Source: Gnomoniopsis sp. IMI 355080
Lineage: Eukaryota > Ascomycota > Sordariomycetes > Diaporthales > Gnomoniaceae
Length of the DNA stretch: 64,000 bases
Assembly (NCBI GenBank): GCA_027946555.1
Contig: JAPEVC010000121.1
Coordinates: 44,051-108,050 of the forward strand
Direction of reading: 5' to 3'
A program made the translations under genes and the position numbers. The notes below the pieces were generated by a model that did no database searches, had not been told where the DNA came from, and saw only the letters and a list, made by a program, of their open reading frames with translations. Positions 11,349 through 21,831 of this stretch are shown here, in pieces; positions within the stretch are counted from its first letter, which is position 1, and the number at the start of each line of letters is the position of its first letter.

Positions 11349-13231
11349 GCAGTGACTGACCTTCAATGTGTGCATGTAAGCCTGCATGTGCCGGACTTCT
11401 TCGAACAACTGCTCTCGAGCTGCAGAGCAATGAAGTCAACATTTCTTTAAAAAAAATGGTTTTACATGAACATATGGGACAAGGGTACTTTTGAATAATG
11501 CCAGGCGTTGACTTCGAGATACCAATCTTCACTTCAGTCTGGCATGGGTTTCTCTTTTGGCATCACGCATTTTGGTTAGCATTGGACCGAACGGACTCGA
11601 AAGAGGAGAGGCGAAGAGCATAATGATGCGGTCAAGCTGATGATAACTTTTTGAAACTCAAATTGAGCATGTATCATTTGTTGCCGAGTAAAATTGCTTG
11701 CACATAAGCAAATGCGGACAGGATAGCCCAACGGACAATAATCAGCGCATAGTTGCAATCAAAACTTGAATGCATCCCAACAGACCTAGGTACTTGGTTA
11801 GTTCAGGGTAATGTATTATTGAGAGGACCCAACACACATTATGCACTATACTAGTCAGGAAGAACATACCTACCTAGGTACTAAGGTACTTAGGTAGGTA
11901 AGAAGTATCGCGAACCACCCACCGAACAGTCGTTTGGCTGTTCTCTGATATCGTGAACTCTACAACAAGCATTTTTGTAAACTATGTCAAGTAATTGTGT
12001 ATGCTTGTACGTCTGCTATCAGGTCCTAAGAAGTCGGGCTTTTCAATGGCACACGCCTTTGCAAATCCAATGACAATGTGCAACATGTAGGTCGTCATCG
12101 TATGTAAAAATAAGTATGCACGGTCCACTCAATCTGCCATCCGTAGGCCCTATGTGAACTTCGGGACGGAGATAAGATTGGCATACTTATTTCCTCTATA
12201 TATTAGGTTATGGCGATAGAACGTGCAAAGGAAATCAGCTTTATAGAAGGCTAGTCCGGAAGCCAGAAAGGGCTAGAAAAGAGCAGTCCTCTATTACGGG
12301 AAGTCACGATCTTTATAATATTTGACCTCCTGCCCTTATTAAGTGGGTACTTCGCCACGTGCGTAAGTATCTTTGGCCAATGACACATTCAAGGACAAAA
12401 GAGAACGCTTCGCCGAGGCCTGCTCCTTCCAGCGCTTCGCGCTTCCCGACCAGCCCTCCACGAAGCTGAAGAAAGCAACCATGACTTCTACTGTTGGCTT
12501 AGGGGTTTTGTGCAAGATGATGCATGTGAGACCGTCTGGATAATTTCCACTTCTTCATGGGTATTCCTTATACAAATGCGGTCTAGGGAGCTTCTCAGAC
12601 ATTTCAGCACTATGTGCTCCTCCAGAAATCGATACAATTGTGTTATACCATTAGATATTTAGGTATACTCATAAATGACTGTGAAAAGGAACTAATTCAC
12701 TTTTGAAATTCAGTATCCGAATTTGGATTTTCCTGCCAGGCCGCCTAATCAATCGGGGGGGGGGGAGGCACAGTCGACATAGCTTTGTGCTGCATAGTCC
12801 CCCATACTCATGAAGTCCTTTGGTCTGTATCATAAAATTCCTATATCACAGCTTAAATGTACTAGTTGTTTATCTAGGTACTGTTTCGATGTTTATAATT
12901 GAGTAGTTGGTTCCGATATCGACCACTGTGAGTGTTGGCTTTGAGGCTCTATATTGATTACAGCTACTAGGCTCTATCATCATTGCATTTATTTATTTTG
13001 GGGTAGTTCTATACCAGCCTATGCAGAGCCACAAATAAATTCTCAGGGTCTAGCATTGTAATGCTGCCCAGGTACTTAGGTAAGTGATCTAAAATTGCAT
13101 TGGAAGCCTTGGAAGACATGAAGCATAGTTCTTTTTTCGGTCAGGTCACAACTTGAAGTGGCCATCAAACAGGCTTGTCCTGATCTCTAAAAGCATCCAG
13201 CCAGGATACAGCACATTTGCTTAAACAGCTG
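11349..13231. other. 1.9-kb gene-poor region with CCTAGGTA motifs
   Basis: AT-richer than its neighbours, with no open frame of note. It holds CCTAGGTAC at 11785 and an imperfect palindrome of ACCTAGGTA units at 11868-11900. A short G-run lies at about 12756-12766. Confidence 0.6.
11868..11900. repeat. Clustered ACCTAGGTA palindromic motifs
   Basis: Several overlapping ACCTAGGTA / TACTTAGGTA units form an imperfect inverted repeat of about 33 bp. Single copies recur in other intergenic regions of the window (about 9736, 11785, 18622, 22688, 22955, 32157, 32200, 32388) and never inside a coding exon that I could see. Confidence 0.7.
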
Positions 13232-14177
13232 TCAAATCCCAGATAGAGTTACCTCCCAGCTGGGCGATTGCTCGAGGATGTTCTGCACGGGCAAGAATAG
13301 CTGTTCCCGCTGCATCTGCTTAATCTCGCTTAAGGAGAGCCAAACCCATTCTTCACACTTGTCTGGCTCCATGACCTACTCGACAAATTGATGATCAGCC
13401 TGTGTAGAACCATGTCGACTGCGCCCGTGAAACCAAAACTATCCCAATATATTGCATAGTTCAAATTCAACAGCCTGGAGGCTTGGAGGGTTGAAGAGAA
13501 ATTGCCACTCTTCAACAATAAAGACAAGGCCAGCATAGAAGCGGGGATGCTGTATGTGCGGACGAAACCTCAAGTCCCAAAACCTGACGCCAAGGAAATA
13601 TGATAGCTGAACTTTAATTCAAGACAGTGAAAAAGAATGTGCTGCGGACAAACACTTGGTACTCAATCTGACCTTGGATGCACAGGTATACCTGAAAGAG
13701 AGTACTATGACTTACTTGTGGCTCTTGCTGCGAATCTATCATTTCGCAAAGGACGAACAAAGTAACATAGTGCTTGCCAGAATCTTCGAAAACATCATTG
13801 GTGACATTGACAACTTTGAGGCCTTTAACTTTGAGGCCTGTTTCCTCTAGAGTTTCCCTCTCGGCACAATCTATGAAACTCTCGCCATGCTCGAGGTGAC
13901 CACCGGGAAATGCCCATTTCCCTTTGCAAATACCACGTCAGTCCTGGCAGTCAATACACAATGAGACTTTACCGAAGCAGGTCTGAGTGCTTCACAGAAG
14001 GGAAATGAGATTGCAGAGTAAAGTTGGTGGAAGACTTCGGATCTAATAAGTACGGAAATGAGCGTAATACGAACCTGCGCCATGGCTGCCCTTACGACGC
14101 CCAAAAACGACTCGCCCGTCTGGTCGGCGAACAAGCGCTGCCACGCCAACACGCACATTTGGTTTTGCTGTAGACAT
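13232..14177 (-). CDS. Nudix hydrolase, NUDT15/MutT-like
   Basis: Three exons on the minus strand: 14177-14075, 13921-13716 and 13375-13232 (introns 153 and 340 nt), giving 150 aa, the usual size for small Nudix enzymes. Exon 1 reads VRVGVAALVRRPDGRVVFG then RRKGSHGAG. Exon 2 holds a canonical Nudix box: G-HLEHG-E, seven residues, then RETLEETGL (GX5EX7REUXEEXGU), followed by KHYVTLFVLCEM. Exon 3 starts MEPDKCEEWVW and ends LFLPVQNILEQSPSW. This layout matches NUDT15-type nucleotide pyrophosphohydrolases, which hydrolyse (oxidised or modified) nucleoside triphosphates; the substrate is inferred from the family. Phases agree at both junctions (1 and 0). Exon 2 carries an in-frame 15-bp tandem duplication (GLKVK-GLKV). 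The second intron is unusually long for this genome. Confidence 0.85.
13812..13839. repeat. 15-bp tandem duplication inside Nudix exon 2
   Basis: The unit AACTTTGAGGCCTTT is repeated about 1.9 times. It is in frame and adds five residues (GLKVK, then GLKV) just after the Nudix box. Confidence 0.85.
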
Positions 14178-15910
14178 GTCGAGTGGCTATAATGCAAGCG
14201 CGTGTTTCTGTGAGGAGGGCTGGGATGCGGAGTCGATGACTAAATGAACTAGAATTTTCTATGCGAGCGGGCAGTCAAGGACGCTTACGTTGATTAGACC
14301 GGGGTCTGGTTGTTCAAGCGGCTCGGATGCAAAATACGGTATGATAATTATGCTGTGACCTGTCCAGAGTGGCAAATTTTGCAGCCTGAAGTCCACAGCG
14401 GCATATATAGAGGATGAGGAGTAAGGTCGAGATATTCATGAGCCACAGATTAGAGGCAGCATAATCTTGGACAAAAAACAATAGAGGCACAAATATGATT
14501 GGGGGGAGATGAGCCACGGGAGTGACAAATGCAATGGAGCAAGGCAGCTGATCGCGGGTAAGTAATAATGCCGTGATTCAGGCATGCGCAGTAAGTTGGA
14601 GATGACACATCCTGTATCCACTAATATAAGCCTCGTAGTAAAATTTGCTCGTCATAACTTATCAGGGCCTGGGCCTGGGCACATTCCTTGGCCTGGGACC
14701 ACTGATGATTCCCTTCGTTTTCTATATCTCTATCGGCATTATTCGAGCTCAAGGTTTGTTTCGCTCAAGGAATTCTAATCTACAGAATATATGGTGGCGC
14801 TAGCTGGGCCCTTTGGAAGAGTGTGGCGTTTCACCAAAGGAACTTTTTCTTAGGTCAGATTGGCCATAGGACGGCCAGACTGGAACACAACACATTGCAC
14901 TAGAGGGAAGACTAATGCCCACCTTTCCTTACGACAGCTGCCGGTTTCCGTTTGGATCTTTTCAACTTCAGCTCGTCATCAACAACAGGAACGCAAGACC
15001 CCCATCTGCTTCATTGTACCTTTCCTATCTGTTAATCGAGCAACCGTCATCTATTCTCTGTCCTGACCTCGGAAACATATCTGATTGTTGTTAAGACGAA
15101 GATTGAGTGGTTTTTGGCCGGAAACGTATCTGGGACTAGGCTTTATCATTATGTCTGGCAGCTACTAGACTTGACGCGTTTTCATCGCATTTTGCATCCT
15201 GAGCTTCAATTACAAGCTCTCCTGAGATTATCCAAGGCATCGCATGCTATCAGACTCCAGGCATTCAACAAGTAAGTGAATACAAAGGGCAAGAAAGCCT
15301 TGTGCAAGTGTCATTCCAGCTTCAAGGCTCAAGCAATTGCGACCTGTCTACAGGCTCTACTCTCATACGCATCATCAATCTGTCATACTGATATCCGAGC
15401 CCTCAGCCTACCAGTTCTTTACCTGGCAACCTCATTGCAAACAAGAAGTCACAGAAATACAAAATAGTTGAGACAGAGCATTGGACTATCAACTTTCAGC
15501 CAACAACTAGGTTTGTTCCTTCTTTCATCTCATCATTCTATACTTCATGAGTCCACCTTGGCTCATACTTGAAACACACGATGCGTACTACCTTCTGTCG
15601 ATTGTAAGAGTGGAGATCATTGTCCAGTGATATACTCGTTGCAGTACAGTCAACCATTGGACCACGTTATCCAAAACAGGGACCAGAAGTTTCCATACGT
15701 TTGATAGGACCGGCATTACAAATTGGGGAGGCTAGCTAACGTTGTCTTTTGCCAAGCTAGCTCATTCCAGTCATCCATCCATCAAAAACTACGTTTGGTT
15801 TTCTAATCGAACAACATACTTCCATTATTTCAATCTGGAAGACCCACTACTTCACTTTCATATCAACACTCTGCCCATCGCCGCAACCGCAGACAAGGAA
15901 CCGCCTAATA
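14178..15910. other. 1.7-kb intergenic stretch, nothing recognised
   Basis: Contains the Nudix promoter on one side and the promoter and leader of the 705-aa protein on the other. Short open frames show no recognisable features. Confidence 0.55.
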
Positions 15911-18028
15911 ATGGCGTCGCAATCTGCCTCCGAGATGGCAAAAGAGGCTTCCAGCTCCAGTGGCAAGTTCACACTTCAGTCTGTCCTCAGCGTCAGTAGA
16001 CAAAGCCTTGCGACTATTCAAACCGAGCAAATGGCACTCAAACAACACATCCTAGACAAGGTTCAAGACGTCAACCAAACATTCACGGATTACTGGATAG
16101 CACAAGCCAAGAACCTGCAGCATTCTCTCGGGAATGCAGGTCGCGATGTGGACGGGGACGAGTGGCAAGTCGAGTTCGCCACCCAGGAGACTGCAAGGGC
16201 AAAGGCTGCTGCAGCAAAGCAAAAAGAGCTGTGGTCGCAGATAGAGGTCATGGTAAAGAAGGCGAAGGACGGCGACGATAAATTTTGGGCCACTTGGCAA
16301 AACTCTTTGGATCACTTCGGTGCCTCGAATGAGTCAACCCGCCAGCCATTGCCTTCTCAAGGACCGAGAAAATCTCACGAGCCAGGTCGCGCAAAGCATC
16401 TCACAGTAGCAACCGAGAACGCATCAGCGCCTACAGCACCTATTACTGCTACTGCAGAACATGCTCCCTACTCACCCTTAAGGAAATATTCAGATCCCGA
16501 GACCACCGCAAAACCTTCAGCGCTTTCAGTCCCATCAGGTTCAAATACGCCTGCTGGAAATGTCAAGGATAAAGACAAATCAAATCATTTAGGTTCCTTA
16601 GCATCATCAAGCCATACGGCGCTCGGGTCGTCTTCGTCGAGAAACAGGGAGATCAAAAACACTACCCACCATGAAAAGAAGAACCGCCCGACACGTCGGG
16701 CAACAGCCAAATCTTCTATCAAGTCTTCGCCTGTCATAACCTCCAGGCCCGTAAAAAAGCGCGTTTCACAGCAAAAAGCCAAATCACCCATCAACCCTCA
16801 TCCTGTTACGGACCCAAGGCCTGGACAGCTCTACCAAGCATATTACCATAGCACTAATGTGAAGGAGCGAGGCTGGTACATGGGGACTGTCCTTCCTTGG
16901 AAGAGCAGCGATTGGGCCGAGGAAACGATGATCAACTTCTCGATGCGGGACTTGGACCTATTGTCTGAATGGCCAGAATGCTGCGAACCTGGGTTCGAGA
17001 CCAAGACGTACTTCGTCAATGGCAACCCGGTGGAGGTCAAGGAACTTACATGCATCAAGAGGTGGATGCCCGACTTCGAAGACGATGGCCCTCGCGTAAA
17101 GGACCGCAAATTCCTCTTCCTCTTCTTCGAGGATCGACCCAAGAGGCTGGGTTGCCTCAGCATTGATCCGACTCAACCGATGTCGCTGATCCAGTTCAAC
17201 CCGACCGGAGGCGAGCCAGTGCCTATCGACTGGGTGGATGCAAAGCACTTACGCATGAACGTTGATGATGGTACACCCGTCTGGGGCTCGTGCACGGCTG
17301 AGAAATACAGAAACAAGCTGGATCATGTGGCTCGCTTGAGGCAGCAAGCGCGAGTGGTCAGCACTTCGATAAATCAGCAGGATTTCGGAGCACAAGCTGG
17401 TGCGACTGAATCTACTGTGGCGTTTGGACTGCATCAGGTTAACACTGGAGGAGGGACGGGAGAACAGCCGTTGGATGCCGGATTCAATCATTTCAAGGCC
17501 ATGACTGAAGGCCCCTCGGGCCTTCCATTAGGAAATACTCAAGTCGACAGGCAGCAAAATTCCACAATACCTCTGCCCTTGAGCACCAGTTCTGGGCAAG
17601 TACCAAGTGGGCAACGTCCCTCGACCGCTGAGCAAGCCAACTCTTACCCGAATGCCCTTTCACCGGCTCAAACGGACATTGACGAGGCGTATGAGGAGCC
17701 TCAGACCTACACAACACGCACCGGGGGCAAACGATCTTTAAGCAACGATGACCAGTACGATGAGGGCCTAGGTATGGACTATGACCTCCACTTGACGTCT
17801 GCTACTCAAATGTCCCGCCCGCGGACTTCTATCATGGGACCCCCACCTCACAAGCTGCCTCGACTGGCCGATTACAACATACCAGGCGCATCATCAAGTG
17901 GTTCGGGGATGCGCTCACCGAACGCCAGCTATATGAACGCGCATATGTCGAACTCCCGTCCTGGATCTACTGCTAGGTTCCCGATCACCCCTTCGTCGAC
18001 TGCTGGCCACGTGAGTCCCTCTTCGTAA
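15911..18028 (+). CDS. Uncharacterised 705-aa Ser/Gln-rich protein with one folded central domain
   Basis: Intronless; the ATG at 15911 is in good context (CCTAATAATGGC). The first ~140 residues are predicted helical and possibly coiled coil (SVLSVSRQSLATIQTEQMAL). A ~150-residue Ser/Thr/Ala/Lys-rich disordered stretch with basic patches (HHEKKNRPTRR) follows. The only clearly folded segment is about residues 298-455, starting near PRPGQLYQAYYHS and continuing through GWYMGTVLPWK and KDRKFLFLFFEDRPKRLG. Its aromatic content and repeated short strands suggest a beta-rich (Tudor/SH3/BAH-like?) fold, but I cannot assign a family. The C-terminal 250 residues are low-complexity Ser/Gln/Gly. Basic patches and composition suggest a nuclear protein; this is inference. 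Confidence 0.75.
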   Translation: MASQSASEMAKEASSSSGKFTLQSVLSVSRQSLATIQTEQMALKQHILDKVQDVNQTFTDYWIAQAKNLQHSLGNAGRDVDGDEWQVEFATQETARAKAAAAKQKELWSQIEVMVKKAKDGDDKFWATWQNSLDHFGASNESTRQPLPSQGPRKSHEPGRAKHLTVATENASAPTAPITATAEHAPYSPLRKYSDPETTAKPSALSVPSGSNTPAGNVKDKDKSNHLGSLASSSHTALGSSSSRNREIKNTTHHEKKNRPTRRATAKSSIKSSPVITSRPVKKRVSQQKAKSPINPHPVTDPRPGQLYQAYYHSTNVKERGWYMGTVLPWKSSDWAEETMINFSMRDLDLLSEWPECCEPGFETKTYFVNGNPVEVKELTCIKRWMPDFEDDGPRVKDRKFLFLFFEDRPKRLGCLSIDPTQPMSLIQFNPTGGEPVPIDWVDAKHLRMNVDDGTPVWGSCTAEKYRNKLDHVARLRQQARVVSTSINQQDFGAQAGATESTVAFGLHQVNTGGGTGEQPLDAGFNHFKAMTEGPSGLPLGNTQVDRQQNSTIPLPLSTSSGQVPSGQRPSTAEQANSYPNALSPAQTDIDEAYEEPQTYTTRTGGKRSLSNDDQYDEGLGMDYDLHLTSATQMSRPRTSIMGPPPHKLPRLADYNIPGASSSGSGMRSPNASYMNAHMSNSRPGSTARFPITPSSTAGHVSPSS

Positions 18029-18911
18029 GGAAATACGGATGCTGAGCAATTGATTGTGTGGATCATTGGCAAGGCACTAGGCGTATTGATTACAAAGCGC
18101 TTAAAAGCCTCTGCGGCGGCGGTGATAAGATCTTCGCTCTTCTATTCACACAAGTACGCAAATGAGTCAGGACCAAGAGGATAGCGGGCGAATGGAATGA
18201 TTTTCTCTAGGCTGGCATGATTCTGGAATTCAGGTGCGAAGGAAATGAACTTATTTTGGCCATGGAGCAGGGCAGATGTATCATTGCCCAGAAGAGAAAG
18301 GCAGCTTGGACCACATACACTTGCAATATACACGGTATATAGAATCAGTCTCACCATATGAGAACACGGAGGCTTGCCGCTGGTGGTTGGGAAGTGCTGA
18401 TGCTCCTACTTGGAATGTGAAGTCTGTGAGGCTCCTACCTACAGTGTGCTTCAACAGTAGTATACCTACCTTAGGTCAGACTTCAACAGTTTAGTCCAAA
18501 TGAAGCCTCGGGAGAATGACTCGCATCTGTACTCAATTCGTGAATTTTCTCTGAAAAGGCATTGTTTAATCCTTTGATCTATTTCTAAATATGATTGTAT
18601 ACGCATAATGCAAAGTAATGTTACCTAGGTAGAACGTCGAACAAAGAATCCTAGTTGAATGTCCAAATACTCACAAAGGGACTAGTAAACAATGTCGGGG
18701 TGAACAACATTGTCATTGCTATTTCAGACTTTGCTTGCAGAGTGCTGTTCATTCGGCCTTCATATAATACAACGCAAAACCTCTTCACTTGCTCAGATGA
18801 GTTTATTTCACAATCATTTTCATTGACTCGCAAACCATCGTCAACTGGACACCGTAAACCTGGAACGAAAAAGACAAGTACTGAGGTGAGATAAGACCCA
18901 ATAATTAAAGT
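18029..18911. other. 880-bp intergenic stretch
   Basis: Holds an ACCTTAGGT motif near 18469 and a TACCTAGGTA motif at 18622. No gene seen. Confidence 0.55.
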
Positions 18912-19727
18912 ATGGCAATCATTACGGGCCAGCCAAGGGCGGCAGCACCTGGCCAATACTTCAAATACAGGCGATTGAATAGACGGACACCTACCGTAGC
19001 AGGACTCCCAAACTATGTTCGAGCATTAGAGTGGGCGAGGCACACTGACCAAAACGGAAATCGACCACACGTAAGAAGTGAGACTGGCTATCGCTGTAGA
19101 GCAGGGGAATTCCCCTTTCTAGCAGCTCCCCCTGCAGGCAGGACCTACGCGCAGACAATCCTACACAGACCGAATGTCAGGAATTGTGTTATGCGTAACC
19201 TCCCAAATCCGCACGCATGTGACAACAACTGTACGCCGCAGGCCTTTTCCAATAATCCCAGCAAGGATGTCCACAACTTCATCGAGCTCTGTGAGACCCC
19301 GAACATGGGTATCGGAGTATTTGCCACTGCCCCTCTGCAGGCAAATACCGTTGTGGGCCTGTATACGGGGCGCTTGAGAAACAAGGCTTACCTTGTTGCT
19401 GATGAAGTCAAATACTCCATGGCGATAACCACAGCAAATGCGGGAGCGGTAGATGTTGTCGTCGATGCCTCCACACACGGAGGCTGGACGCGGTTCGTCA
19501 ATCACTCTTGTACACCCAACTTGAAGATGCAATCCGGCTTGAATTGCGGAACGTCAAAAGTCATGTATTTGAGGACTACGAAGGCCATCGCTGCTGGTGA
19601 GCAGTTGTTCCTCGACTATGGCAGAGCGTACTTTCGTGTTGGTGGTCGTCCCAGGGCAGCAATTATGGGGGCTGGCTGCTTGTGCGGGAGGCCCAGGTGC
19701 CATTCTCGAAAGAGACGAGGAAGGTAA
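18912..19727 (+). CDS. SET-domain lysine methyltransferase-like protein
   Basis: Intronless, 271 aa. The C-terminal half is a compact SET domain. It begins near GIGVFATAPLQANTVVGLYTG (SET-N), continues through VVDASTHGGWTRFVNHSCTP (NHSC at 197-200) and ends with AGEQLFLDYG (about 228-237), whose Tyr is the usual catalytic residue. A post-SET Cys motif follows (CLCGRPRC, 256-263) and pairs with the Cys of the knot to bind zinc. A Cys cluster before the SET (residues ~92-107) may be a degenerate pre-SET. The tail is basic (SRKRRGR). S-adenosylmethionine-dependent methylation of a histone or other lysine is the family activity; the substrate is unknown. The closest overall style is SUV39/SET7-like small fungal SET proteins. 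Confidence 0.88.
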   Translation: MAIITGQPRAAAPGQYFKYRRLNRRTPTVAGLPNYVRALEWARHTDQNGNRPHVRSETGYRCRAGEFPFLAAPPAGRTYAQTILHRPNVRNCVMRNLPNPHACDNNCTPQAFSNNPSKDVHNFIELCETPNMGIGVFATAPLQANTVVGLYTGRLRNKAYLVADEVKYSMAITTANAGAVDVVVDASTHGGWTRFVNHSCTPNLKMQSGLNCGTSKVMYLRTTKAIAAGEQLFLDYGRAYFRVGGRPRAAIMGAGCLCGRPRCHSRKRRGR

Positions 19728-20037
19728 TTATAACGAATTTATGAAGTGAACATTTGTGTCAAGAATCGATGAGAAGCTGGAATCAAATGCAGCGGCAAAC
19801 TGTTGGACGGCCAGCGCACTTGAACCTTATCTTCACACAGTGTTGTAGCAAAGGTAGAGCTCTTTCCTGAGCATTTACATAATGAAATAATAACTGCATT
19901 GGAATTACACTCGATATGAAGTACTCGATCAAAACGCTAGTCTCGCTATCTCGTCAAATTCCTCCCTGGATCAATGATAAATAAAGTCTATGCATATGAG
20001 TGTTGTACCACTTCTGTTACATTCGAAGAAAAAAAAA
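19728..20037. other. Convergent intergenic spacer
   Basis: 310 bp between the SET gene and the epimerase 3' end, with no distinct signal. Confidence 0.5.
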
Positions 20038-21831
20038 TCACGGCTCTTCCTCCTCCTCAATAGGTGCCTGAAGATCGTGTTGGCTCGCCTTTGTACTGCT
20101 TTCCGACCAATTCATGTTGAATCGAGGTTGTGCAAAACTTGGAGTAAATGGACTGAAGGCTGTTGGACTAGTAGCACTGGAATGGCTGGATTTAGCAGAG
20201 TGTTTGTCCTCATCGCTTGAGCTTGAGGAGATAGACAGGCGGGTCCGCTGAAGTAGTTGGCCCAGAGATGTCACGGATTGCCTGTTAGAGTTTGCCGAAG
20301 ATTGTCTCCGGTGCCCGTAAGCCGACCCATTACTCGACTGCATCGAGGCGGCAGTGTTGGCCATGAACACATCAAACTCCTCTTCGCTTTCGAAGAGATG
20401 CGATGCAACACTCATCTTGCGCATCTCCTTCGCCGGCGCGCCAGACATGGTAGAGAGTCTACGAAGCTTCTCGTAACCTCCAGGGTTGGAAACCGCCCAG
20501 TTGTAGACATCGCGGCACATGTCCTGGATATCGAACTCGGCTGTCCAGTCCAGCTCGGTCGCTGCTTTGTGAGGAGCTGCAGTGACGGTACCGAGATCGC
20601 CGGGGCGTGCTTCTCCAATGGCGAAGGGTACATCGGTTCCCGCGGCCTTGGAGAAGGCTTGAATGATTTCGAGGACGGAGTAGCCCTTGCCGGTACCGAG
20701 ATTGTAGACGTGATATTGCGTGCCAGGCTCAACCACTGCATTGGCCTCGGCGTTCTCATACTGGTCAGTCACAGCTTTACGCAAAGCTGCCAGATGACCC
20801 TTGGCCAGGTCTGTGACATGAATGTAGTCACGAACACCAGTTCCATCCGGTGTATCGTAACTGGATCCAAAAACCTGGACTTTGCTTCGACGTCGCTCGT
20901 AGGCTGAGAGAATGACGGGGACAATGTTGTTGGGAACACCTTTGGGATTCTCGCCGATCAAACCACTCGGATGCGCTCCTGTAGGATTGAAATATCTCAG
21001 TGCGGTAGCGTGGAACTTCTCGTTGGATGCGCAAAAGTCGTTGATGATCTCCTCGCACATCCATTTTGTCCGACCATAGGGGTTGGTGAGCAAACCACCG
21101 CCATTTCCTTGCCCAGCGATTTGCACCGCCTCTTCTGTAATGGCTTCACCATGTCCTTTTCCGTATACGACTGCGCTGGATGAGAAGACGAAAGTGTTGA
21201 CATTGTGAGCGCGCATCGCCTTCAGCATTACCAGGAGCCCGGCGACATTGACCTCGTAGTATTCAAGAGGCATGGTCAGTGACTCTCCAACCGCTTTGAG
21301 AGCAGCAAAATGAATGACACAGGCTATCTTGCCATGGGACTCAGGCTTGGTCGACAAGAAATTGACCTTTGTCCGTTTTTTCATGTCGATGCTCCACTCC
21401 ATCGTTGGATACGCCTTCTTAGCCACCATCGCGGCGACATCAACGGGGAGTCTCTCAGGCTCGAGAGCCTTGCCATCCTCCCAGAAATCGAAGACTTCTT
21501 TCACTCTTGCTGCGTCCCGAATGTCGATCTTGTGGAGGAAAATGGGCGGAATTGGCCGTGCACCCTCTCCGCAGCGTTCGAACTCGGTCTTGGCTAAATA
21601 GTAGACTCGATACAAAGACTCCATATGACTGTTACATAGATTGTCGATGACCACCACCGCAAAGCCGGCGGTCAAAAGCTCCAGCACCGTATGTGACCCG
21701 ATGTAGCCAGCCCCACCTGTAACAAGACAGATTGGAAAGTTGGCCGCAGACGCTCGAAGCTGCTCTGACCTGCCCCGAAGCGAGGACGCAGAGTGCCTGT
21801 TGGGCCCTGTAACGATGATTGAAGGGCCCAT
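20038..21831 (-). CDS. UDP-glucose 4-epimerase (GAL10-type) with long C-terminal extension
   Basis: Intronless, 597 aa. It is an extended short-chain dehydrogenase that interconverts UDP-glucose and UDP-galactose with bound NAD. The glycine motif GGAGYIGS is at residues 39-46, the catalytic Ser is in FSSSAVVYG (about 217-219), and YxxxK is in NPYGRTKWMCEE (Tyr252, Lys256). The substrate region includes RYFNPTGAHPSGLIGE and GTGVRDYIHVTDLA. It differs from bacterial GalE in two ways. There is an insertion of about 60 residues around 110-165, before the CVIHFAA strand. There is also a Ser-rich, probably disordered C-terminal tail of ~130 residues with possible phosphosites. No mutarotase domain follows, unlike yeast Gal10p. 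The enzyme feeds cell-wall galactan/galactosaminogalactan or the Leloir pathway. Confidence 0.93.
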   Translation of the reverse strand: MGPSIIVTGPNRHSASSLRGRSEQLRASAANFPICLVTGGAGYIGSHTVLELLTAGFAVVVIDNLCNSHMESLYRVYYLAKTEFERCGEGARPIPPIFLHKIDIRDAARVKEVFDFWEDGKALEPERLPVDVAAMVAKKAYPTMEWSIDMKKRTKVNFLSTKPESHGKIACVIHFAALKAVGESLTMPLEYYEVNVAGLLVMLKAMRAHNVNTFVFSSSAVVYGKGHGEAITEEAVQIAGQGNGGGLLTNPYGRTKWMCEEIINDFCASNEKFHATALRYFNPTGAHPSGLIGENPKGVPNNIVPVILSAYERRRSKVQVFGSSYDTPDGTGVRDYIHVTDLAKGHLAALRKAVTDQYENAEANAVVEPGTQYHVYNLGTGKGYSVLEIIQAFSKAAGTDVPFAIGEARPGDLGTVTAAPHKAATELDWTAEFDIQDMCRDVYNWAVSNPGGYEKLRRLSTMSGAPAKEMRKMSVASHLFESEEEFDVFMANTAASMQSSNGSAYGHRRQSSANSNRQSVTSLGQLLQRTRLSISSSSSDEDKHSAKSSHSSATSPTAFSPFTPSFAQPRFNMNWSESSTKASQHDLQAPIEEEEEP

